Assembly: GCA_020847375.1 (NCBI GenBank)
Contig: JADLCB010000014.1
Coordinates: forward strand, 147,070 to 211,069
Origin: Phycisphaerales bacterium
Lineage (GTDB): Bacteria > Planctomycetota > Phycisphaerae > Tepidisphaerales > Tepidisphaeraceae
DNA: 64,000 nucleotides
Direction: 5' to 3'
Shown here: one piece after another, positions 34,246 to 41,356 of the stretch
Numbering within the stretch: the stretch's first letter is position 1
Layout of the letters: the number at the start of each line of letters is the position of its first letter
Position numbers and translations under genes: made by a program
Notes under the pieces: generated by a model
What the model was told of the DNA's origin: nothing
What the model saw: the letters and a program-made list of their open reading frames with translations, nothing else
Databases searched by the model: none

Positions 34246-34704
34246 ATGTCGAACAAGTCATCACCGTGGATCGTTGCACTCATTCTTTTTCTGGCAGCGA
34301 TTGGCGTTGGCGGAACCGTGGTGCTGGTGGTTTTGGCGTTGCAGGTGCAAAAGCCGGGAGAGCAGGTTGAGCAAGCGCCGCTGGGGCCGCTGGAAACGCG
34401 GGGGCGTGCGCTGTTTCAGGCGCGGGGGTGCAATGCGTGTCATACGGTGGATGGAAGCGCGGGAATTGGCCCGAGCATGGCCGGGTTCTGGGGCAGGCAG
34501 CGTCAACTGGCGGACGGGGGGCAGGTGACGGGGGATGAGGCCTATTTCATTGAATCCGTGCGCGACCCGCAGGCGAAGGTGGCAGCCGGTTTCCGACCGG
34601 CGATGCCGGAGTTTGGCAACAGCATTACCGACAACGATCTGGCAGCGATCATGGCGTATGTGCGCACGCTGCCGGCGCAACAGTCAGCGGACAAGGCGCA
34701 CTAA
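34246..34704 (+). CDS. Membrane-anchored cytochrome c
   Basis: 152 residues. One N-terminal transmembrane helix at about 8-32 (WIVALILFLAAIGVGGTVVL) is followed by an exported class I cytochrome c domain. GCNACHT gives the CxxCH haem attachment near residue 62, GIGPSMAGFWGRQR the haem-propionate loop, and FRPAMPEFG the axial Met. The pattern resembles the C-terminal domain of cytochrome oxidase subunit II (cbaA-like) but the CuA domain is absent. It stands alone, 148 bases after tRNA-Ser. It is likely a periplasm-facing electron shuttle. Confidence 0.87.
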   Translation: MSNKSSPWIVALILFLAAIGVGGTVVLVVLALQVQKPGEQVEQAPLGPLETRGRALFQARGCNACHTVDGSAGIGPSMAGFWGRQRQLADGGQVTGDEAYFIESVRDPQAKVAAGFRPAMPEFGNSITDNDLAAIMAYVRTLPAQQSADKAH

Positions 34705-34903
34705 AAATAGTTGCGGATTGCTTGTAAGGCAGGGTTGGTTAGACTCTCGCGGGCGGCGGGACGACCAACATCGAGGATGTACAGATCTGTCTCAAGAAGA
34801 ACAAGGCCGCCAAGGCCGCCCGCATCCCGCGGAAGGCGGATGCTCGGGGAAAATACCACGGTGGCGACTTCCGCAGCACCCACATCCGGCATAGGATATT
34901 GCC

Positions 34904-35899
34904 GTGACGACCGCATTAACTCCAAGTCGCGTCGAACTTGATGAGCGGATACTCCTCGATGAGCTGCTGTCGCGAGGGAATCTCGATGATATGATTCCAC
35001 AACTCGCTCGCGATTCACAAGCGATTGCGCGGATTGAAGACATCGTCCAGCGACGACATACATCGCACGAGTTACGCATTCAGGATGCTCGATGCGCTGC
35101 CAATCTGGATGAGGGCTCAATCCATCTGGTCGTTACGTCACCCCCTTACTGGACGCTCAAACGTTACAACGAAGGCAACGATCAGCTCGGCCACATCATT
35201 GAGTACGACGAATTTATCGCTGCGCTTGATGCCGTGTGGAGCCACTGCTATCGAGCACTGGTGCCCGGTGGAAGGCTGGTCATTAACGTAGGCGACGTGT
35301 GCCTTTCGCGAAGAAAGAACAACGGTCGTCACACCGTCGTACCCCTTCACGCAACCATACAGGAACACTGCAAGCGGATTGGATTCGATAACCTCTCGCC
35401 GATTATCTGGCACAAGATTGCAAACGCCAACTACGAAGCAAATGGCGGAGGGGGCTTCCTTGGAAAGCCATACGAACCCAACGCCGTTATCAAGAACGAC
35501 ATCGAATTCATTCTCATGCAACGTAAGCCCGGCGGCTATCGCAGTCCTTCGAAAGCCGAGAGATTGCTCAGTATTGTCAGTGCGGAAAACTACCAGCTAT
35601 GGTTTCGGCAAATCTGGTCGGACGTGAAGGGAATGTCCACGGCGAAGCATCCAGCACCCTATTCGGCTGATTTCGCCGAGCGGCTGGTCCGCATGTTCTC
35701 GTTCGTCGGCGACACCGTTCTTGATCCGTTTATGGGAACGGGATCGACCAATGTCGCTTGCGCGCGCTGGGGCCGGAACAGTATTGGAATCGAAGTCGAT
35801 CCGGCATATTTCGAAATGGCCCGAACCCGTCTTGTCGATCATGGGGCGGATCTCTATCTAACTTCCACTGTGAGCACCCGAACCAATGGGCATCGGTGA
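34904..35899 (+). CDS. Type II DNA methyltransferase of a PaeR7I/XhoI-type system
   Basis: 331 residues starting at a GTG with AGGA eight bases upstream. The catalytic motif HLVVTSPPYWTLKRYN (residues ~78-93, SPPY) comes before the SAM-binding motif VLDPFMGTGSTNVACARWGR (residues ~272-291), the beta order of amino methyltransferases. They modify N6 of adenine or N4 of cytosine. Because it overlaps the endonuclease gene by 14 bases and that protein is PaeR7I-like, it most likely protects CTCGAG. An N-terminal extension of ~60 residues is not part of the core and may assist target recognition. Confidence 0.87.
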   Translation: MTTALTPSRVELDERILLDELLSRGNLDDMIPQLARDSQAIARIEDIVQRRHTSHELRIQDARCAANLDEGSIHLVVTSPPYWTLKRYNEGNDQLGHIIEYDEFIAALDAVWSHCYRALVPGGRLVINVGDVCLSRRKNNGRHTVVPLHATIQEHCKRIGFDNLSPIIWHKIANANYEANGGGGFLGKPYEPNAVIKNDIEFILMQRKPGGYRSPSKAERLLSIVSAENYQLWFRQIWSDVKGMSTAKHPAPYSADFAERLVRMFSFVGDTVLDPFMGTGSTNVACARWGRNSIGIEVDPAYFEMARTRLVDHGADLYLTSTVSTRTNGHR

Positions 35900-36611
35900 T
35901 TTAGAATCAAACCTTCGTACTGCTGTTCGGCACTTCTGGCAGACAAGAACCGATCAGTCCTCAAGACAAACCGCCGCGGGATCGCGCGACCGCGGCAGCC
36001 GCGCTGCCGTCACGGGTGGTAAGCAGATGGATGGCTTCACCCGTTTGGTGCGACGATTACTCATCGAGGCGAACGTTCCGGAATCGTGTATCGCGGTTGA
36101 CAAACACGTCGAATTACCCGGCTGGTTTCGCGCCGAAAAGAAATGGGACTTGGTAATCGTCCATGACCAGGAGCTCATAGCCGCAGTCGAGTTTAAGTCT
36201 CAGACCGGTCCATCCTTTGGCAACAATTTCAACAACCGCACTGAAGAAGCACTTGGCAGCGCCACGGACATCTGGGCGGCATATCGTGAAGGTGCATTTA
36301 AACCCTCAAATCGCCCCTTTCTTGGGTACCTCATGCTTCTGGAAGACTGTGATCGCTCTCGGACTGCGGTCAAAATCGCCGCGCCACACTTTCCTGTTTT
36401 TCCTGAGTTTCGAAGCGCATCATATCGCGATCGCTACGCCATCTTCATCGAAAAGATGCTGCGTGACCGGCTTTATGACGGCGCTTGTTTTCTGCTATCG
36501 CAGACTGCATCGGCTGATACGGGCGACTACATCGAGCCGCATCCTGAACTCACTTTCAGCAAGTTCATTACGCCGCTGCTTGCTCGCGCCGCCACGATCT
36601 GTCAGCAGTGA
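35886..36611 (+). CDS. Type II restriction endonuclease, PaeR7I/XhoI family
   Basis: 241 residues, close to full length for this family. GSRDRGSRAAVTGGKQMDGF at residues ~32-51, WDLVIVHDQELIAAVEFKSQ at ~81-100 (the Asp and Glu-x-Lys metal site), and GPSFGNNFNNRTEEALGSAT at ~102-121 are the family's strongly conserved blocks. PaeR7I and XhoI cut C/TCGAG. The start codon lies inside the methyltransferase gene, so the modification enzyme is made first and the nuclease by coupling. No controller (C) protein gene is seen upstream. Confidence 0.93.
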   Translation: MGIGDLESNLRTAVRHFWQTRTDQSSRQTAAGSRDRGSRAAVTGGKQMDGFTRLVRRLLIEANVPESCIAVDKHVELPGWFRAEKKWDLVIVHDQELIAAVEFKSQTGPSFGNNFNNRTEEALGSATDIWAAYREGAFKPSNRPFLGYLMLLEDCDRSRTAVKIAAPHFPVFPEFRSASYRDRYAIFIEKMLRDRLYDGACFLLSQTASADTGDYIEPHPELTFSKFITPLLARAATICQQ

Positions 36612-36698
36612 GATCGCTGGCTGCGACGCAAAAGCCAGCCGCCGATGAGGCCGTGACCCACCGCCGGGGAATTTTCGAGTATCTATTGGTCGGGGCGA

Positions 36699-37817
36699 TT
36701 AGGCGGACAACGAAACTTGTTTAAGCGCGGAGGAGGTGCTGCGCGGCGGCGAGGCGGTACGGGTGGGCATGGTGAACCAGCCCTGGCGGATGTACCAGCG
36801 TCGGCCGGTGCGCAGATGATCGATCATGGCGCGTTGCAGGGAGGTGAGGCGGGGTAGCTGGTCGATATTTTCCGGTACAGCGCCGAAGACAAAGCGGAGG
36901 GCTTTGAAGCTGTCTTCGATCAAAGCCGAACCAAGATTAAATCGACGCTGAAACAGAATGATGTTGGACTGATGGGGCAGATAATCAGCCAGTTGGGGAT
37001 CGAGCAGCCACGATTCGCAGGTGGCGCGGGTGATCTTTTTGTCGGGAATGATGCGAGAGAAAAAATCCGCGGCTTGGGTGATGGACTCGTCGCAGGCGTC
37101 GGGGGTCATGGGGCCGCTGAAATCGGGAATATGCAGCGAGAGGATGGGGCTGCTGGCGTCGTAGGGTTGATGGGTGGCGATCAGGGCGTTTTGCAACCAG
37201 CCGGGCATGGCTTGGAGTTCAAATTGCAAACGGCCGAGCTGATAGAGCATGCCGCGAAAATGGAGCATGAGCCAGTAAGGGCCAGCCAGACCGCTGCCGC
37301 CATGACGTTTTTCATGGACGCGCATATGCCGGCCAATATCCGCCAGGGTTGCGCGGGTAATGGCGGGATCGACACCCAGACGCTGATGATACTGTTTGAG
37401 GGCGGGGGTGGCAGCAGCGAATACATGGATATAGAAGTAGCGATAGTCGGGATCATTGACATCGCGCAAGATCGGGAAGACCGGCGGTTTTTGCAATGAA
37501 CCGAGGCTGGCGATGAGTGATTGGGTGGCTTGCTGAAATACCTGCCACATGCGCGGTTGGTTATGTCGATCCGGGCGCAGGGCCAGGATGGGGGAAATGT
37601 CGGACGGGGGGACATCCATTTCCTGCAGCAACTGGGTCAGCACATCGTCGGTGGGCAGGTCAATCGACTGAGCGTCATCAGCCAGCGCTGATAGAGAATC
37701 AAACCAGCCCAGGGTCTGAAGCGTATCGACAAAAATAGATTGAGGTTGATCGCGATTGGTTTTCGTAGTTCTGGCTCCTCGGAGTTTAATTTTGAAATAC
37801 AAAACAAGGGGAAGCAA
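36699..37817 (-). CDS. GNAT-like acyltransferase with NAT_N and GNAT_C domains; start uncertain
   Basis: Up to 372 residues. Residues ~25-150 resemble the helical N-acyltransferase N-terminal domain (TLQTLGWFDSLSAL, then RYFYIHVFAAATPALKQYHQ). Residues ~155-340 match the GNAT-like C-terminal domain (LHIPDFSGPMTPDACDESIT, WLLDPQLADYLPHQSNIILF, FQRRFNLGSALIEDS). The family occurs widely but its substrate is unknown. No ATG is available near the true N-terminus: the first codon of the frame is a TTG at 37817. A GAGGAG lies about 50 bases downstream of it with no standard start at the right distance. Translation may begin at a rare codon, or an error exists here. Confidence 0.75.
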   Translation of the reverse strand: MLPLVLYFKIKLRGARTTKTNRDQPQSIFVDTLQTLGWFDSLSALADDAQSIDLPTDDVLTQLLQEMDVPPSDISPILALRPDRHNQPRMWQVFQQATQSLIASLGSLQKPPVFPILRDVNDPDYRYFYIHVFAAATPALKQYHQRLGVDPAITRATLADIGRHMRVHEKRHGGSGLAGPYWLMLHFRGMLYQLGRLQFELQAMPGWLQNALIATHQPYDASSPILSLHIPDFSGPMTPDACDESITQAADFFSRIIPDKKITRATCESWLLDPQLADYLPHQSNIILFQRRFNLGSALIEDSFKALRFVFGAVPENIDQLPRLTSLQRAMIDHLRTGRRWYIRQGWFTMPTRTASPPRSTSSALKQVSLSA

Positions 37818-37980
37818 ATGCTTTTGGTTATCGGCTGAGGCTGGGGAGGAAGGCGTCTTTGATTAAATCGTAATAATTGAGTTAGTTGGCGGGGGTATGA
37901 CTATCGACTTATCTGGCCGGAATTGCAGGAGTTGGCGGATGGACGTGTGGAGAAAATCGCGTGGAGTGCGGAGCAGGTGT

Positions 37981-38000
37981 AATGTTCCACGTGGAACATT
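37981..38000. promoter_or_regulatory. parS-like centromere site
   Basis: AATGTTCCACGTGGAACATT is a perfect 20-bp palindrome whose core TGTTCCACGTGGAACA (37983-37998) equals the parS variant bound by chromosomal ParB proteins. It lies in a 206-base non-coding gap. No parB gene is in the window. A ParA-family gene lies about 8.4 kb to the right. Confidence 0.8.
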
Positions 38001-38023
38001 GTAGCTGGGGGTGGACAGGGCGG

Positions 38024-38611
38024 TCAGAGCAGCGATTGGAGCAGGTGGAGCAGCTCGATCAGGCTGGTCAAGGTGCGGGTGGGGCAGGCGGCGAAATCGC
38101 GCGGGTGCTGATGGCTGATCCAGATGGTGGTGATCCCGGCGGCGTGACCGGCGAGTATGTCAAACGCTGCATCGCCGACCATCCAGGCTTGCTGGTGGGT
38201 GATACCCAGATGCTGACAGGCGAAGAGGAGCGGAGCGGGGTGGGGTTTGTGCGGCAGGTCGTCATCGCGCGTGATGAGCAGATCGACGTGGAGGTTGTGG
38301 GCGGTGCAGATGGTGGTGGCGCTGGCGCGGCTGTTGCGGGTGATGATTGCGCTGGCGATATTGTTGAGATGCAACCAGTCGAGCAAATCGCAGCAACCGT
38401 CATTAAGGCGGGCGTTGCGGGCAGCGGTTTGCTCGTGGCGCTGGAGGATGGCCAGGGCGGGTTGGCGCTGCACCGGTGGGAGCGCAGCCAGTGCTTCGAG
38501 GATGGGTTGATTGCCAATGCCCATTTCGCGTTTGATGGCGGGGAAATCCAGCATGGGCTGGGTGAGCGTGCCGTCCATGTCAAAGAGAATAGCGCGGGGG
38601 AGGGTGAGCAT
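38024..38611 (-). CDS. HAD-superfamily hydrolase (phosphoglycolate phosphatase-like)
   Basis: 195 residues from the ATG at 38611. Motif I AILFDMDGTLTQP carries the nucleophile Asp and the second Asp. SAIITRNSRAS is motif II. The Lys is in DLPHKPHPAPLLFACQ, and motif IV is WMVGDAAFDILAGHAAG. A helical cap lies between residues 20 and 85. Members dephosphorylate small metabolites such as phosphoglycolate or sugar phosphates. It lies downstream of the ferredoxin gene but behind that gene's terminator, so it probably has its own promoter. Confidence 0.87.
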   Translation of the reverse strand: MLTLPRAILFDMDGTLTQPMLDFPAIKREMGIGNQPILEALAALPPVQRQPALAILQRHEQTAARNARLNDGCCDLLDWLHLNNIASAIITRNSRASATTICTAHNLHVDLLITRDDDLPHKPHPAPLLFACQHLGITHQQAWMVGDAAFDILAGHAAGITTIWISHQHPRDFAACPTRTLTSLIELLHLLQSLL

Positions 38612-38644
38612 GATGATGACGGCTGAACCGCGCCGAATGGTTAC

Positions 38645-38705
38645 AAAAAACGCCCGCAACCAATTGAGAAAGAGCTAAAACTCTGTCTCGCGGGATTGCG
38701 GGCGT
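38645..38705 (-). terminator. Rho-independent terminator of the ferredoxin gene
   Basis: ACGCCCGCAA (38650-38659) pairs with TTGCGGGCGT (38696-38705). The 36-base interior can itself fold (GAGACAGAG with CTCTTTCTC in the reverse-strand reading). Six Ts follow on the reverse strand (38645-38650). Confidence 0.8.
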
Positions 38706-38727
38706 CAACGAGTCGGAAGTAAGTCAA

Positions 38728-38988
38728 TTATTTCTTGTAGTACTGATCGTTGCGCTGGATGAAGTCGGACCATTCAGGCGGAAGATCTTCCTGGGGGAAG
38801 ATGGCCTGCACGGGGCATTCATCAACGCACAAACCGCAATCGATACAGTTTTCCGGATCGATGAACAACTGTTCCTCATCGTCAAAATTGGATTCATCCT
38901 TGGTGGGATGGATACAGTCGACCGGACATACGGTGACGCAGGCAGTGTCCTTGGTTCCGATGCACGGTTGAGCAATAATGTGGGCCAT
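38728..38988 (-). CDS. Ferredoxin, two-cluster bacterial type
   Basis: 86 residues. Cys positions are at CIGTKDTACVTVCPVDCI in the N-terminal half and CIDCGLCVDECPV in the C-terminal half. The second is a classic 4Fe-4S motif. In the first the spacing (C-x7-C-x3-C) is that of the 3Fe-4S/4Fe-4S or 7Fe ferredoxins such as FdxA. The acidic C-terminus suits electron-transfer partners. It could serve the 2-oxoacid:ferredoxin oxidoreductase at the left edge, though this is not shown by position. Confidence 0.92.
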   Translation of the reverse strand: MAHIIAQPCIGTKDTACVTVCPVDCIHPTKDESNFDDEEQLFIDPENCIDCGLCVDECPVQAIFPQEDLPPEWSDFIQRNDQYYKK

Positions 38989-39193
38989 TGTGGCTGAACT
39001 CCTTCGTGTTCTGAATATTCGACCCGTTTAAGTCGGGTAATTATAGATGCTATCGGCAGGTGGGCAACAGGCTTCCATTTTTATTGAAAGAATAGAGCAT
39101 CTTGCGTGTTGGTTTTAGTTTGTCCTTGCTGGCATTACCGCGTTCAGGGCCGATAACATGGCGATGGCTTGGCAGCGCTGCGCGAGCCTGCCA

Positions 39194-40930
39194 TCACATC
39201 TGTGGTGGATGTTCGATACCAAGCAGATCCAGACCCAATGATAAAGTGCGCGCGGTCAGATCGATCAGCCCCAGGCGGCTGGTGCGCACGGGTTCGTCGC
39301 TTTGCAGCACCGGACAATTTTCAAAAAAACCGGAAAAACGGGTTGATAAATCGTACAGATAGCTGCACAGATGATGCGGTTTGAGTTCGCGGCTGACCAG
39401 CTCGAGCACTTCGCCAAAGCGGGTGAGGTGTTGGGCCAATGCCAGCTCATGCGGCGAATCCAGTTGAATCTGGCTGGGTGGGGTGTAGGCGATTCCGCGC
39501 TCCTCGGCCCGGCGGAAGATCGAACGCACGCGGGCATGGGCGTATTGCAGGTACGGCGCGGTATTGCCGTCCAGGGAGAGCATTTTGTCGAAGGAAAAGA
39601 CGTAGTCGCTGATACGATCCTTGGACAAATCAGCATACTTGACGGCGCCAATGCCCACGGCAATGGCGATTTGGTGTTTTTGTTCATCACTGAGATCAAT
39701 GCTTTTGTTGGTGACGACGGCAGCAGCCCGTTGCTGCGCTTCGTCGAGCAGGTCTTTGAGTTTGGCCGTGCCTCCCTTGCGCGTGGCGAAGGGGCGGCCA
39801 TCCTCACCGAGCATCGTGCCAAAAGCCGCATGTTCCAGCGACACGCCAGCGGGTATCCAGCCCGCTTTACGGGCGGTGGCGAAGACCTGCTGGAAATGCT
39901 GCGACTGGCGGGCATCGACCAGATAGATCACCCGCTGGGCGTGCAGCGTGCTGGTTCGATAGCGCAGTGCTGCCAGATCGGTGGTGGCGTAGAGATAACC
40001 GCCGCCACTTTTTTCGATGATCAGCGGGGTTTTATCAGGTCCGTCGATAAAGACAGCCGTTGCGCCCTGTGATTGCTCCGCCAGCCCGGCCGCTTTGAGA
40101 TCAGCCACCACCGGCGCCAGCATGTCGTTGTAAAATGATTCGCCGCGCTCGTCTTCCGGTGTCAGCAGAACACCCAAGCGCTGGTAGATGGGTTGGTAAT
40201 GTTCGCGGGTTTTGTGAACCAGCATCTGCCAGTCTTTCAACGTGGCGGGATCACCGGATTGCAGCTTGACGACATTTTGCCTGGCCCGTTTCTGAAAATC
40301 CTCATCGTCTTCAAACCGTTTTTTGGCCTGGACGTAAAAACTTTCCAAGTCTTTCAGATCGATCCGGGTTCCCTGCGCCGATAGATCCTGCAGGTTGGCG
40401 ATGAGCATGCCAAACTGCGTGCCCCAGTCGCCGATGTGGTTCTGTCGGATCACCTCATCGCCTTGAAAGCTCAGCACGCGCACCAGGGCATCGCCGATGA
40501 TCGTCGAGCGCAAGTGACCAACATGAAGCTCCTTGGCGATATTGGGGGCGGAGTAGTCCACCACCACTTTCTGCGGCGATTCGACCGGATCAATGCCCAA
40601 CCGGTCTGACTGAAGCATCTGCGCCAGGCGCTGACCCATCCATCCAGCCGAGAGTTTCACATTGATAAAACCCGGGCCGGCGATACTGACCGATTCAGCC
40701 ATCTCCCCCAGCTCCAGTTTGGCGATGATCTGTTCAGCGATCTGCCGCGGATTGGTTTTCTGCCCCGTTTGCTGCGCGAGGGTTTTGGCCAGCCCCATGG
40801 CGGCGTTAGCTTGATAATCACCAAATTTTGGGTTCTGTGAAACGGAAATAAGCGGATCAGCTTCCACGCCAAGGGCGGTCTGAATGGCTTGGCGAAACGA
40901 TGCGGACAGTTGGGCGGTGATACTCTGCAT
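39194..40930 (-). CDS. argS: Arginyl-tRNA synthetase
   Basis: 578 residues, typical for ArgS. The N-terminal Add-1 domain spans ~1-110. VVDYSAPNIAKELHVGHLRS holds the class I HIGH motif as HVGH near residue 138. VIYLVDARQSQHFQQVFATA is a conserved ArgS segment, and the C-terminal DALR anticodon-binding domain (YLQYAHARVRSIFRRAEERG onward) ends the protein. As in many ArgS the KMSK Lys is not conserved. The enzyme charges tRNA-Arg with arginine using ATP and needs the tRNA for activation. Confidence 0.97.
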   Translation of the reverse strand: MQSITAQLSASFRQAIQTALGVEADPLISVSQNPKFGDYQANAAMGLAKTLAQQTGQKTNPRQIAEQIIAKLELGEMAESVSIAGPGFINVKLSAGWMGQRLAQMLQSDRLGIDPVESPQKVVVDYSAPNIAKELHVGHLRSTIIGDALVRVLSFQGDEVIRQNHIGDWGTQFGMLIANLQDLSAQGTRIDLKDLESFYVQAKKRFEDDEDFQKRARQNVVKLQSGDPATLKDWQMLVHKTREHYQPIYQRLGVLLTPEDERGESFYNDMLAPVVADLKAAGLAEQSQGATAVFIDGPDKTPLIIEKSGGGYLYATTDLAALRYRTSTLHAQRVIYLVDARQSQHFQQVFATARKAGWIPAGVSLEHAAFGTMLGEDGRPFATRKGGTAKLKDLLDEAQQRAAAVVTNKSIDLSDEQKHQIAIAVGIGAVKYADLSKDRISDYVFSFDKMLSLDGNTAPYLQYAHARVRSIFRRAEERGIAYTPPSQIQLDSPHELALAQHLTRFGEVLELVSRELKPHHLCSYLYDLSTRFSGFFENCPVLQSDEPVRTSRLGLIDLTARTLSLGLDLLGIEHPPQM

Positions 40931-41356
40931 GGTAAGACAATATCCTGCGACTTTTTTTAGGAATGGGCATGCTACAAGAAGTATCGTATGGATGCACCTT
41001 GGCTGCAGGGTCTGTTTCGCGCCAGGTTGACGTTACCGCCAAGGCTGGTTTTGGATAAAGTGGAGGTTTGACAGCAGTTTTTCAACAAGACAAATGCTAT
41101 ACTTAGGGCGTAGGAAATGCCGGTTAACGTCTGCAAATGGCAGCCAGAGCGCCAAATATTCGGAAAAGTGAATTATTTGCGAAATAGTGCGTAAAAACTG
41201 GCCGGTGCATTGGCGGCGTATCATGAAAGCGCCTGAACCGTGCTGCATGGTTGCCGATGGATTGCAGTTCGTGGTTGATAGCGCATGGAAGTGCCCTTGA
41301 GGAGTTTGTTCACGGGTGTCGTTCACCAGAACCCGTTCATTCAGGAAAGTTCAGCG
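40931..41356 (+). promoter_or_regulatory. 426-base gap between divergent argS and protease genes
   Basis: It holds an extended -10 motif, TGCTATACT (41095-41103, forward), with a TTGACA 24 bases before the TATACT that is too far to be its -35. No RNA gene or repeat was seen. Short forward frames overlapping the protease start are not supported by a ribosome-binding site. Confidence 0.3.
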
